Assembly (NCBI GenBank): GCA_033816765.1 | Contig: CM066291.1 | Coordinates: 5,456,001-5,520,000, forward strand | Direction: 5' to 3' | DNA length: 64,000 bases | DNA from: Nothopassalora personata | Taxonomy: Eukaryota > Ascomycota > Dothideomycetes > Mycosphaerellales > Mycosphaerellaceae | Part shown: piece by piece, positions 9,446-20,425 of the stretch | Numbering within the stretch: position 1 is the stretch's first letter | How the letters are laid out: each line of letters starts with the position of its first letter | Notes under the pieces: generated by a model | What the model was told of the DNA's origin: nothing | The model's input: the letters and a program-made list of their open reading frames with translations, nothing else | Databases searched by the model: none | Position numbers and translations under genes: made by a program

Positions 9446-10626
9446 TGGTTGGTAGGACCAGCTGGAGCAGCCTCAATCTGAGCAGCAGCATGAGTGGTAG
9501 CGCGAGCGTTGCGAGCAGCGAGGTTTGGGCAAGTAACAGCGATGTGGCCAGCGCCACCGCAGTACGAGCAGAGGCCATTCTGGCGGCGACGGAGCTTCTC
9601 TTCAGCAGTCAGCTTTCCACCTACGAGTCCTTGGACTCGAGGGGTAGCAGCACCTGCGGAGAGGTCCATCGGGTCGCTAGTAGCTGGAGGAGCGGTAGCT
9701 GCGCGGACTAGAGGGCCAGGAACAGGGCCCGGAGGGGTGGAGGTGCTAGCCGGGTTACGGGGTTGCTTGCCGTTACCGCGGGCAGCGAGGATTGCGTTGG
9801 TACGCTTCATGTTCGAGTCGAGGGCCTGGCACTTAGCTGCGAGCTCCTGGTAGGTCATGTCCTTGACGTCCTTGTCTTCGAGTGCGTGAAGAAGTTCTGC
9901 AGAGAGGCCTTGGTACAACAGAGATCGCTTGGCCTCCTCGTCATAGCCGGTGTACCCAATCTCACGGGAGAAGGTCGAGTAGTAGTCGAGGAAGCTCTTG
10001 TTCTTCTGCTGGAGGTTGGCGATGTTCTGCTGGGCAGTTGCGCGACGGTCTGGGTCGCCAAAAGCAGCAGCAAGATCCTTGAGAAGAGTAGCGGTGTTGG
10101 GGCAGGTAAGAGACTGTGTGCTAGAGTCGATGTAGTGCCGGACCTGGTCGAGTGCCTTGTCACGAAGGAGGGAGAAGACGTAGGCCATCTTGTGTTCTTC
10201 AGTCAGGAAGTGATCACCATTGGCTAGAAGCTTGACAGTAAGCTGGGTTGTGAAAGCCTCGTACTTGCTCTTGTCTCCTGTGAACTCGTCCGGGTCGTTG
10301 ACCTTCTTGCTAACTCGAGGATGACCACTACCATTACCGCCCCCTCCTATCTGGGTACGGTTGATGTGATCAAGGATGCCTTGGAGGTTGTTGATCTGAG
10401 CAGTCTTCTCGTTACTCTTGTTGATTGCTTCCTGTGCCTGGTTTGCCGTGTTCTCAAAGGAGGTGTACGTGCGTCGAAGGAGGCGGAAGGCGAGCTCGGG
10501 GTTGGCGGCAGTCCAGGTTGCGTAGCCTGCTGCGTCCGTAGGTACGTCGTCATACTCGCTGAAGTTGAATGGAGCGTCGTTGTCGGGTTGCACGCCTTCG
10601 GGCGCACCGTCGGCTCCAGTGTCCAT
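9433..10626 (-). CDS. Chromovirus gag
   Basis: The 397-aa protein starts at ATG 10626, only 37 nt after the 5' LTR. It has a Ty3-type capsid region (residues ~130-250), a Pro/Ala-rich linker and one CCHC zinc knuckle (CSYCGGAGHIAVTC, ~residue 352). It ends at TAG 9433-9435, inside the frameshift signal. It should assemble virus-like particles and package RNA. Confidence 0.93.
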   Translation of the reverse strand: MDTGADGAPEGVQPDNDAPFNFSEYDDVPTDAAGYATWTAANPELAFRLLRRTYTSFENTANQAQEAINKSNEKTAQINNLQGILDHINRTQIGGGGNGSGHPRVSKKVNDPDEFTGDKSKYEAFTTQLTVKLLANGDHFLTEEHKMAYVFSLLRDKALDQVRHYIDSSTQSLTCPNTATLLKDLAAAFGDPDRRATAQQNIANLQQKNKSFLDYYSTFSREIGYTGYDEEAKRSLLYQGLSAELLHALEDKDVKDMTYQELAAKCQALDSNMKRTNAILAARGNGKQPRNPASTSTPPGPVPGPLVRAATAPPATSDPMDLSAGAATPRVQGLVGGKLTAEEKLRRRQNGLCSYCGGAGHIAVTCPNLAARNARATTHAAAQIEAAPAGPTNQGKA

Positions 10627-10652
10627 GTTGAGGATGGACGGGTGTGTTGATG

Positions 10653-10663
10653 GTCTTTCGTAA
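10653..10663 (-). promoter_or_regulatory. Primer-binding site, self-priming type
   Basis: Two nt after the 5' LTR the sense strand reads ACGAAAGAC (10661-10653). It lacks the TGG expected for a tRNA primer. It is exactly complementary to GTCTTTCGT inside the LTR (sense 10767-10759), which lies 35 nt past the TATA-like box, near the probable 5' end of the transcript. This is the arrangement known from Tf1. Confidence 0.65.
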
Positions 10664-11165
10664 TGTCAGGGCGAAAGCCTGGCTTGGAACTGAGAGTGAA
10701 AACTGAAATGCAAATGCGAAGTGCAAGTGCAAAAGGTATGGTCTAGTAGCTACACAGAACGAAAGACGAAGAGGAGAAGAGAGGCCTGGGGGAAGGCCGA
10801 CTATTTAAACCCCCGCGTTGCGCGTGCGCGTCCCTGCATCACCGCAAATAGCCGGGCCCTGGGGTGAGTCACAAACCTTATTCTTAGCCACCCCACATCT
10901 CGCACCTTCCACGTGCTTCCATTCACCCCTCGGGTACTCGCGGGTCTTCTCTAAGTCGCGGGCGGTGATGTAGTGAAGACCCGAAGTGAATCCCTCAACA
11001 GGTACTCGAGATATCGTATGCTGGGGCTGGGTCCCGCAGTGAATCTTGTCGGGCATGTGATTCTTTGCAATCACATGCAAACTTGAACATTCACTTCCAG
11101 TCTCTCTTGGGCCAGAAGGCTTCTCAGCACCTACACTCTGTATCACCTGAGGAGAGACCGTGACA
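10664..11165 (-). repeat. 5' LTR of the chromovirus
   Basis: This 502-bp LTR is of the same length as the 3' LTR and identical to it where compared. It has a TATA-like TTTAAATA at sense 10809-10802. It is followed on the right by ATAAG. Confidence 0.95.
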
Positions 11166-11202
11166 ATAAGTTATCGCCGCCCAACGGTAGCGATTACGCA
11201 AG

Positions 11203-11266
11203 CCCAACGCCAACGCCAACGCCAACGCCAACGCCAACGCCAACGCCAACGCCAACGCCAACGCCA
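11203..11266. repeat. (CCAACG)n hexamer tandem repeat
   Basis: About ten uninterrupted copies of the hexamer lie in the LINE 3' UTR, between the chromovirus and the solo LTR. Confidence 0.9.
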
Positions 11267-11303
11267 AGACCAAGACTTGGCGGGAGATTACGAGACGTCC
11301 GGT

Positions 11304-11805
11304 TGTCACGGTCTCTCCTCAGGTGATACAGAGTGTAGGTGCTGAGAAGCCTTCTGGCCCAAGAGAGACTGGAAGTGAATGTTCAAGTTTGCATGTGATT
11401 GCAAAGAATCACATGCCCGACAAGATTCACTGCGGGACCCAGCCCCAGCATACGATATCTCGAGTACCTGTTGAGGGATTCACTTCGGGTCTTCACTACA
11501 TCACCGCCCGCGACTTAGAGAAGACCCGCGAGTACCCGAGGGGTGAATGGAAGCACGTGGAAGGTGCGAGATGTGGGGTGGCTAAGAATAAGGTTTGTGA
11601 CTCACCCCAGGGCCCGGCTATTTGCGGTGATGCAGGGACGCGCACGCGCAACGCGGGGGTTTAAATAGTCGGCCTTCCCCCAGGCCTCTCTTCTCCTCTT
11701 CGTCTTTCGTTCTGTGTAGCTACTAGACCATACCTTTTGCACTTGCACTTCGCATTTGCATTTCAGTTTTCACTCTCAGTTCCAAGCCAGGCTTTCGCCC
11801 TGACA
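11304..11805 (+). repeat. Inverted solo LTR of the same chromovirus family
   Basis: This is a 502-bp LTR in opposite orientation to the neighbouring element, with its own target duplication CCGGT at 11299-11303 and 11806-11810. It is therefore a separate insertion reduced to a solo LTR by LTR-LTR recombination. The 113-codon open frame inside it translates identically in all three LTR copies. Confidence 0.95.
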
Positions 11806-11810
11806 CCGGT

Positions 11811-12206
11811 CATCCGATTTTAACAATTAGTAGCTCGTTTTAAAGCTCCACTCCCGAAGAATGCGATGGTAATAAGGGCGTAGCCCTAAGATCACGTGAC
11901 GCGGGATGTAGAAGGCGAAAGGAGCGAATTTCGTTACTTTTACGACACATAGGGCTTAGCCCTTAGCCTCTACGGCTATTTTCTTTGCGTATTTTGGGTT
12001 TTACGGCGTAAAAGGAGTACGGGAAAACCGCCGGGTCCCGTGAGGCAAGAAGGCCTCTACAATATCGCGAGGAAGGAACTCTGCCTACTTTTAGAGGTTT
12101 TTATTGCAAAAGGCTTTTCCTCTACTAACTAGAAAATGGTAGGGCACCCTACCCGTGTTGCATAGTCTTAGACTCACATAGCACGTTAATGGAACAAACA
12201 AACAAA
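11811..12206 (+). other. LINE 3' UTR, distal part and tail
   Basis: This noncoding stretch ends in a segment (12151-12206) shared with the element at 22427-22482, then the short (AAAC)-like tail, then the right copy of the 13-bp target duplication. Confidence 0.85.
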
Positions 12207-12219
12207 CCCCTAGTCCTAC

Positions 12220-13662
12220 GTATACGACTCTAGATTTAGAAGCTTTATACTACTAATAGGCTATATCTAGTATCGGAGTATATACTCGTACGATACTAAG
12301 CTTAAATCTATACCGTTATCTAGAAGAAACGTAGCCTCGCGAAAGCCCTTACGCATCTCGACGGCGCCTCGTAAGTAACGCGCTAGACTCGTATCGACTT
12401 ACCTTAAGGGGTCTATATAGAAACTCGGACTTAGGAGCGACCCTTACCTAGTCCTCTACCTTTTCCCTATTCGCCCTTCTTAGTTAAAGCCTCGACAGTT
12501 TCTAACCTACGAACCGCTTACGCGTCGCGGTCTTTCTATAGGTATCTATTCCGGCACTCCGTCTTATAGTAACCCTTCCTACCGTAGCCGTAGTACTCTA
12601 CTTTCGACTTCTAGCTAGTTAAAGACGAGCTACCGGCGTCTCGCTACTAACTCGTACCCGAGGCGCCTAGTACTTAACTCTACTTCTATTACTTTAGGCG
12701 ATCGGCCCGCTTATATACGCCCTTAGCTTTACGCTTACGACGTATATACTACCCGCGGTCGTGCCCTCCGCTACTACCTCGGCGCTTAGTACTTTCGATA
12801 CGCGAGGCTAGGACTACTAGGTCTTCTTTAGTCGTAGGGATATTATAGTAGCTAACGATAGCGGACCGTAAGCGAGGCGTAAGCTTCGCTAGTAGGTACC
12901 GTATACGTTACGCTTCCGAGTAGTTACCTAACTAGTCCTCTATAACATCTAGCTTAGTCGCGAACTATCGCGCTATCTAGTTATCCTTCTATCTCGCAAC
13001 CTCGTACTCTAACATTATATTAAGTACGCGATTTATAGGATCGCCGTATACGTCTCGGTAGAACTCCTTAAAGTCCTAGTATATATACCCTATAATGTTA
13101 ACGGTACTATAGTTAGTATACTATCGCTCGCTTACCTCTCCGCTAAGGTATATAACCCTATATAGGACCTTTAATTCGTCTATCGCGTATATAGTGCCTA
13201 AGAGGGCGAAGATAAGTAAGAGCTCCCGAAGGAATACCCTTACCTTCCTTATCGAATCCCCTCTAAAAGGCGTCGGCTCTTTTAGACGCGGTCGCGTCGT
13301 ATACGCTACGGGCGCGCCTCGTACTATAATATTATCGTTAGTAGTTATAGAGATAGAGGTAGGGGTTATAGTAGGGAGGTAATCTTCTCTCCTCCCTCCT
13401 ATATACTCTAGAGGCGGTACGCTCGTAGCGCGTAAGATCTCTAGCCGCTCGATCTCCCGCTATATCTCTTACTCTTTAATCTTAGCCCGTAAGGCCTCTC
13501 TTCTCGTAACTAAGGCTACACGACGCGCCTACTACTATACTCTAGGGCTTAGGGGCGGCGTAGGCGACTCGCCGTCGTATACGTCGCGATCGGGCTCTAT
13601 AGCGTGTATAGATTATAACGAAGGGAAGCTTTAGAACTATAAGGGCCGTAAGTATTAAGGGA
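12220..13662 (-). pseudogene. RIP-destroyed Gypsy copy A, gag/protease region
   Basis: The stretch is collinear with 18,630-20,051 of copy B. Examples are the matching blocks at 13,194-13,382 and 19,598-19,810. CpA and TpG are almost absent and TpA is very common, the mark of RIP. It reads toward the left, with the LTR at 13,663-13,848 as its 5' LTR. No usable reading frame is left. Confidence 0.8.
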
Positions 13663-13848
13663 TGTCGTAATATATAGTACGCCTACGACCTACTAGTCGT
13701 AGATAAACTAATTCTTACCTTTTATTTAAGACGCATCGCGCGTCGTAAGGTGTACGTATACGTGTTACGTACGGCTTAGTAGCCGGTCGCGACCGTATAT
13801 TATATGTAAGGCTACATATAAGGGTTAGCTACTAGGCTACCCCTTATA
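13663..13848 (-). repeat. LTR shared by Gypsy copies A and B (186 bp)
   Basis: It begins TGTCGTAAT and ends CCCCTTATA, where an ancestral ACA end would have become ATA by RIP. It matches 20,052-20,237 over the same 186-bp length. It serves as 5' LTR of copy A and 3' LTR of copy B, the layout left by unequal recombination between LTRs. Confidence 0.8.
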
Positions 13849-14021
13849 ATTGCCTCCCCTCCCGTGCGAGCTGTCCTTAGCTCGCTAGTTACTACGTAGA
13901 GGTTCCTACGTACTTCTAGAACTATAGTTACTATACGGCCTATATACGGGTTACGTACGTATCGTTATGTAGGTATAGGTAAGTAAGGCTTAGTTACTAT
14001 ACCGACGTAGCTAGTTAGGGG

Positions 14022-15150
14022 TATAAAACTCTAGCCTAACCTAGCCCTATTCTCCTAGTACGTTCCCTAGCGTACTACCTCCGTTATACTACTACTACGT
14101 ACCCGTACCGTACCCTTACCGTAAGCGCCTCGCTAGCATCATTATTATTATGTCTAACGGGCCCCCCTCGCCTCCGTCCTCTAGCCGCTCCGCCTCCTCC
14201 CGTAGCATTAGTAGCGATAGTACTACTAGTACCTTAGAAGACGAGCGCCGCTAGGCGGCTCTAGTACGTAACGTACCTAGAACGCCTAGTAGTCGTAAGC
14301 GACTAGCATCCCCCTCGTAGCTACTAACGCCCTCGCCCGCTACTAAGCTCTTATAGAGGATTAATATATATATACGGTACCTCCTATACTTCGTTAAGGG
14401 TAAGTCTCTACGCGCGCCGCCTACGATTCGTATGCTAACTACTTACTAGACGAAGCCGATGACTGTAATAGTATTACTACCGGCGAGCTCCTAAAGAAGT
14501 GCGGCCGCTATAGGCGTAATAGATATAAGTACGAGCCTAACACTAGCTACGCTATTGCCTCGCTAGTAAGCCGCCTACGCGCCGCGCGCTCCTAGCGCGA
14601 CTTCCTTACGGCTATAATGGGCTAGGCGCCTATAGACCTCTAGTAGTAGGAGCTAGTAGAGTAGATCCGCCTATATGCCTAGCTAGGTAACGATATTACG
14701 GAGGTAAGTTGCTACTTCGCTCCTACGAGTCGACTACTACTCGCGGGAGGGGCTCTAGTACGTCCCCTATACTTCGGCTAACCCTTTCTATAGGCTATTA
14801 GGTAGTTTAATGCCTATAAGCATAAGCGTACCGGGGAGACCCGTATACGTACCCCGCCGCCGCTACTACTACCGCCGCCCTCGCGCTCTAGTAGGAGTAG
14901 AACCGCGCCCTTAATAGGCTATTCGAACTCGGCCGCGCCGCCGTAAGTCGCATGTTCCTCGTATACGTGTACCCTACTAACCGTAGTCCTAGTTCCTATA
15001 GACGTAGAACATCGATACTACCGCCGCCGACTAGGCATTTCTACCTAAGTTACTACGTAACGACGATAACTAAGGCGCTCGCCTTATACGCTGCTCGCGG
15101 GCTCCTTGCCTACTACTACTCTACGTAGCCCCTAGTAGGCGCGCTACTCT
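14022..15150 (+). pseudogene. RIP-inactivated plus-strand ORF of unknown function, antisense to Gypsy copy B
   Basis: A TATA-like GTATAAAA near 14022 precedes ATG 14150. From there one frame reads as a Ser/Pro-rich N-terminus followed by ordinary protein-like sequence. It is interrupted only by TAG/TAA codons at places where CAG/CAA (Gln) would stand, as RIP produces. It lies between the pol end of copy B and the LTR at 13,663-13,848, in the opposite direction. I do not recognise the family. It could be an extra antisense gene of the element or an older insertion. Confidence 0.5.
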
Positions 15151-15229
15151 TTAGCTTTTATTTTATTTATAGTTAAGAAAAGTTTTGTTTATACTCTAGT
15201 GCTCCTATGCTAGTCTTATTTACTTCTCC

Positions 15230-18200
15230 TTAACGCCTTATAGTCGGCTACTATACGATCCGCATTCGCGAGGCCCTCCGCCGGTTCCTAGCTATTATAC
15301 TCCTCTAGCTAGTCCTTCTACTAGACTAGATACTATAGCTTACCCTTACGCTTACGCCTATCTAGTACTACCTCTACCTTATACTCTCCGTCCTTATTAG
15401 CTAGAGGGGGTACGGGTCTATCCTTATCGCTACCGATATACGGCTCGAGGAGAGAGACATAGAAGACGTTATAGAGCCTTAAGTCGGCTAGTAGCGCTAG
15501 GCGGTACGCCTACGAACCGATAGCGTCCGTAATGCGGTATAGGCCGATAAACTTCGGACCTATCTTCTTCTTTAGCACTACTAACTTAAGGTTCTTCGTT
15601 TATAATAGGACTAAGTTACCTACGCGGTAGGTCTTAGCTTAGTAGGTCTTATTATAGTAGCGAGCCTAGCTTTCTACTATAGCCTTCTATCGCTCCTCGA
15701 GTGTAGCGCGTAGTTTTCGTATACGACTCGTAGCTATTACCGCTACTAGTACTTCCCCCCCTAGGTCTCGTCTCGAGATCTAGTTAGTATAGGGGTAATC
15801 TTAGGTCGCTAACCGTACGCTATCTCGAACGGACTTATCCGTAGTATTAGGTAGATACTATTATTAGCTACGAATTTAGTAACTGTAAGCTACTTAGCCT
15901 ACTTAGTTTAATTATTACTATAGTAATAACGAAGATATTATTCGAGGGTTTAGTTTACCCTCTTAGTTTAGCCGTTAGTCTAAGGGTAAAAGGCCGTAGA
16001 TAGCTTACGCTTTATACGCGCCTCGAAGTAGAAGTTACTCTAAAACTAACTAGTAAAGACCGGACCTCGGTCGCTTACTATGCCTAACGGGACACTATAG
16101 TATCGCACGACTTCGTCTCGTAGGAGCCTCGTAAGCTCTACGGCTATGCAAGTCTTCGTCGTCGGGATATATAAGCTTATTTTTAAGTAGCAATCGACTA
16201 TTACTAGGATCGCATTATATACGTAACCGGCTCGCGTACTTAGAGGTAGGTCCGTAATGAAATCTATAGTAATTTCCTACTACGGCCGCTCCGGTCTAGG
16301 AAGCGGTTATAGCCTACTATAGGGTCGATAGCGTTTAGCCTTCGAACCCTAGTAGGTTCTATAGGCTTAGACGTATTACTTTACGTCCGTACTAAGTGAG
16401 TCCTACTAATAATTATGTTGTAATAGCTCTTTAGTCTTAGTCCTTCTAAAGTAACCCGCGAGGACGTCGTCGTAGTGTATACGAATTAGATACGGCCTAA
16501 TTACGTGATCCCTAGGTACTACGATCGCGTCTCCGTAGTACATAAGGTTATCCTTTATATACTATCCCTTAGCGTCCCTCGCGCTTAGCGCCTACGCTAA
16601 GTATACAATATACTAGTCGTCTTACTACTACGCGATCTTTATTAAGAGTAGGATTAACTTACCCGTCGAGCTATAAGCTTAACCCTATATTACTATAGCG
16701 TATACTGCTACTAGTAACGACGGCTTATCTTAATAGGGAAGGTCACCTCTCCGCACTACTATTACCGCGCCTATGTCGCCCTATATCGCCTCGTAGGTAG
16801 TAAGCGCGCGCTTTACCGTTGGCTCGCTTATCCCTTCTAGAGACTCCTTCTAGAAAGATAGCTTACTTTATAAGGTAGGTAGCAAGTTCGAAGTTTATTA
16901 CGTTATAGCTACGTAGTTACTACGTCTCGAAGGCGCGTCGGCTAGGTTAGTCTTACCCGGCCGATACTCTACTATAAAATTAAAAGACTATAGGAACGTA
17001 GCCTATCGAGCTTACCGCCTATTTAGCTACTTTACTATTATAAAGCCCTATAGGTTAGCGTAGTCGACTAGTACTCGTACCGTATACGTAGCGCCCTCTA
17101 AGTATAGCCTCTAATACTTAAAAGCCTTAACTACTATAAGTAGCTCCTAATCGTGCGTCTCGTAGTTACACTCGGCTAGTATTATCTTACGTAAATAGAA
17201 CGCGATAGGATGCTACTTAGTACTAAACAATTAGGATATAATACCTACGATCGCGAAACCTAACGCGTCGGTTTCGACTCGCGTACGTAGCGTAGGATCG
17301 AAGTGCCTAAGTATTAGTGCACCTAAGAATCCGGCCTTAAGCTATTAAAACGCCTACTCTTTGCTTAAGGTCTACGTAAGAGGGCCCTACTTCTTACCGT
17401 CCTTAGATCCCTTTAGTAGGTCCGTTAGGGGCTTGTAGACCCTTAAGTATCCTTCTATAAAACGCCGGTAGAAGTTATAAAACCTAAGGAAGGACTAGAC
17501 CTTATAAAAGGTCGTAGGTGTAGGCTATTCCTCGATAGCGGCTACCCTACTCCTATCTATCGACACGCCTATAGCGCTTACGATAAACCTAAGGAACTCT
17601 ATACTCTCCTAGAAGAAGTAACACTTCTTAGGGTTTACGAATAGAGTAAACTTCCGTAGCCTCGTAAGCACTTCGCGCACGGCTCGTACGTGTACCTTAC
17701 GCGTCTCGCTATAGATAAGGATATTATCTAGGTAGACTACGTAAATGTTATTAACTAAGCCGGTTAGCGCCTTATTAATATACCCTTAAAAGGTTACTAG
17801 TACGTTAGTTAACCCGAACGGCATTACTAGGTACTCGTAGTATCCGTATCGCGTGCGAAACGTAGTCTTCTACTTATCGCCTCGCTTAATAGAGATACGA
17901 TAGTAGGCGTCCTTTAAATCGATTATAGTAAAGAACCTAGAACCTAATAGCCTATCTAGCGTCTCGCTAATTAGGGGTAGGGGGTATCGGTTCTTTACTA
18001 TAATCTTATTTAAGCCTCTATAGTCTATATAGAGCCTAAGGGTGCCGTCTTTCTTTAGTACGAACAAGATAGGCGCACCCGTCTCGCTTACGGACCGCTT
18101 AATCTAGCCCTTCTCTATCGCCTCGGCGATATACTTCTTTAAAGCCTCTAACTCCGTAATAGATTAATAGTATAGCGGCTTAAAGGGGGGTTTAGTTCCT

Positions 18201-18420
18201 TTAACGAGATTAATCGTATACTTAACCCCGTCGGGTAGCTTACGCTTCGTACGCTTATTAGGTACGTACACATCTCGGAAGTTAGCAAACTCTTTAGGCT
18301 AGTTTAAGCCTTCTCCTTCGTCGGACGCTATAGTAACCGTACGAACACTTATAGCATACACCTACTCTAAGTCGCCGAGATCCTTAAGGAACTCGCTTAC
18401 GCTACGCTACTTTACCGTAT
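15230..18420 (-). pseudogene. RIP-destroyed Gypsy copy B pol
   Basis: An RT block survives on the minus strand at 17,870-18,067 (LYIDYRGLNKI, NRYPLPLI, FTIIDLKDAYYRI). Farther left, integrase C-terminal-like sequence is seen around 15,420-15,700. The rest is broken by TAG and TAA codons and has almost no CpA or TpG. It is a dead relic of a Ty3/Gypsy element not closely related to the intact chromovirus. Confidence 0.85.
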
Positions 18421-20051
18421 ACGTCTCCGCGCCGTAGAACTACTAGTCCTTATAATCGCTCTTTACGATCCGATTACGGTACCTCTAGGGTCTACCTAAA
18501 ATTACTAATAGCCTACCTATAGGCACCGCGTAGTAGATAGCGTTACTTACGCGCTCTACTCCCGCGTTATTAGCGAGTCGTAGCCGAACCGTAAAGGCGC
18601 CGTAGTAATACCCTAGGTTATGCGTGTACGACTCTAACTTCGGTAGCCTTGCCCTATTAATAGGTTACATTTAATGTCGGAGTACATACTTATACGACAC
18701 TAGGCTAAGATCCGTATAGTTATCTAGGAGAAACGTAGCCTCGCGAAAGCCCTTACGAGTCTCGACTACGCCTCGTAAGTAACGCGCTAGATACACATCT
18801 ACTCGCCTTAAGGGGTCGACTTTAGGAAAACTCGGACTTAGGAGCGACCTACTTCTAGTCCTCTACCTTTTCCCTAGTCGCTACCCTTCTTAGTTAGAGC
18901 CTTCGTAGCGTCTACCCTACGAACCGCTTACGCGTTACGGTCCTTCTATAGGTGCCTATTCGGGCAATCCGTCTTAATGTGACCCTTCTTATAGTATCTA
19001 TAGTACTCCGCTTTAGTCCTATCGAAGGCTATAGACGATCCGCCGGCGTCCCGCTAGTAACTCGCACCCGGGTCGCGCGACGCCTAACTATGCTTCTACT
19101 ACTTCGAGCTACGATCGCTTCGCCCTTAGTCGCCCTTAGTCTCTCGCCTACGGCGACTATGCTACCCGCGGTCGTGCCCTCCGCTACTATGCTCCGTGCT
19201 TTTAATACGCGAAGCTAGGATTACTAGTTCCTCTCTAGTTATTAGGATGTTATAAAACTTAACAATTACGGACCGTAGGCTAGGCGTAAGCTTAGCGAGC
19301 ATTTGTCGTACGCGTTACGCCTCCGTATAGTCCCCTAACTAATCCTCTATAACATCTAGCTTAGTCGTAAACTAACGCACTATCTAGTTGTCCTTCTATT
19401 TCACCGCCTTATACTCTAATATTACGTTAAGCACGCGGTTTATAGGGTTACCGTATACGTCTTAATAGAACTCCTTAAAGTCCTAGTATATATACCCTTT
19501 AAGGTTAAGGACGCTATAGTTAGCGTACTATCGCTTACTTACCTCTCCGCTTAGGTACATAACCCTATATAGGACCTTTAACTCGTTCGTCGCATACGTG
19601 CCGCCTAAGAGGGTAAAGATAAGAGAGAGCTCCCTTAGGAATACCTATAATTTCTTAATCGAGTCCCCTCTAAAAGGCGTAGGTTCTTTAAGACGTAAAC
19701 GTGTCGTATACGATACGACCGCGCCTCGAGCTACGATATTATCGTTAGTTGCTATAGATAGAGGAGGGGGAGGGGGAGTAGGGGATAGTTCTCCGCCGGA
19801 TTCGCCCTAAGGGTCCGCTAGCGGTACGCTTACGTCCCGTAAGATCTCTAACTGTTTAATCTCCCTCTATATCCCCTTCTCCTTAACCTCTACCCGAAGG
19901 GCATCCCTCCTTACGACTAAGGCTACACGCCTCGCTTATTACTAGGCCCTAGGGCTTAGGGGAGCCGTAGGCGTAGCGCTACTGTCGTCGCGTTCGGACT
20001 CTATAGCGTATATAGATTGTAACGAAGAGAAGAATTAGAACTATTAAGGGA
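18421..20051 (-). pseudogene. RIP-destroyed Gypsy copy B protease/gag region
   Basis: This is continuous with the pol relic and collinear with copy A (1-72 plus 12,220-13,662). Stop codons interrupt all frames. It ends against the 186-bp LTR at 20,052. Confidence 0.75.
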
Positions 20052-20237
20052 TGTCGTAATGTATAGTACGCCTACGACCTACTAGTTATAGATAAACTAA
20101 TTCTTACCTTTTGTTTAAGACGCATCGCGCGTCGTAAGGTGTACGTATGCGTGTTACGTGCGGCTTAGTAGCCGGTCGCGACCGTATGTTATATATAAGG
20201 CTATATATAAGGGTTAGCTACTAGGCTGCCCCTTATA
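20052..20237 (-). repeat. 5' LTR of Gypsy copy B (186 bp)
   Basis: It matches 13,663-13,848 from TGTCGTAAT to CCCCTTATA over the same length, with scattered transitions. Confidence 0.8.
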
Positions 20238-20254
20238 GTAAGGCTATAAGGGGA

Positions 20255-20425
20255 TATCGTAATATATAGTACGCCTACAATCTTCTAATCGTAGATAAAC
20301 TAAAGCTTACTTTCTTCTATAGACGCTATACGCGTCTCCTAGTGTACGTATACGCGTTACGTGCGGTATGCTAAGCCGGGTATAGCCGCATTATATATAA
20401 GGGTTAGCTATAGGCTACCCTTACA
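20255..20425 (-). repeat. Diverged LTR-like copy beside the copy B LTR
   Basis: It starts TATCGTAATATATAG and ends ACCCTTACA, parallel to the 186-bp LTRs but with internal changes and a length of 171 bp. It is probably a related-subfamily solo LTR. No target duplication was found. Confidence 0.55.

Larger units (their letters stand above)
4913..11165 (-). mobile_element. Complete Ty3/Gypsy chromovirus (LTR retrotransposon)
   Basis: The 6,253-bp element is transcribed leftward, with two 502-bp LTRs in the same orientation (5' LTR 10664-11165, 3' LTR 4913-5414). The LTRs begin TGTCA and end TGACA and look identical by eye. A 5-bp target duplication ATAAG (4908-4912 and 11166-11170) flanks the element. 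gag and pol are intact and overlap in different frames. The domain order protease-RT-RNase H-integrase-chromodomain places it in the chromovirus branch. Self-priming and gag-pol frameshifting features resemble the Tf1/sushi group. CpA and TpG are common, so it has not been through RIP and is young. Confidence 0.97.
73..12206 (+). mobile_element. Non-LTR retrotransposon (LINE), full-length, carrying two later LTR insertions
   Basis: The element has a leader of about 260 bp, ORF1 (335-1573), ORF2 (1567-4797) and a 3' UTR that ends in an ACAAACAAACAA-type tail rather than poly(A). A perfect 13-bp target-site duplication (CCCCTAGTCCTAC at 60-72 and 12,207-12,219) flanks it, which fixes both ends. 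Its 3' UTR is split by a chromovirus (4913-11165) and a solo LTR (11304-11805), so the LINE itself is about 5.4 kb. Both ORFs are open, so this copy may be recent or active. The endonuclease-RT order without a visible RNase H domain, and the C-terminal CCHC-like motif, fit fungal Tad/I-like clades; the exact clade is not settled. Confidence 0.92.

Noticed and set aside
10805..11664. The 113-codon frames in the LTRs as stand-alone genes
   Set aside because: They correspond to the LTR-encoded tail of pol and lack their own ATG context. The copies outside the 3' LTR are not joined to pol.
13194..13382. 62-codon plus-strand frame, similar to the one at 19,598-19,810, as a conserved small protein
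   Set aside because: The similarity comes from the duplicated Gypsy copies, whose genes read in the other direction. It is a shadow frame in RIP-mutated DNA.
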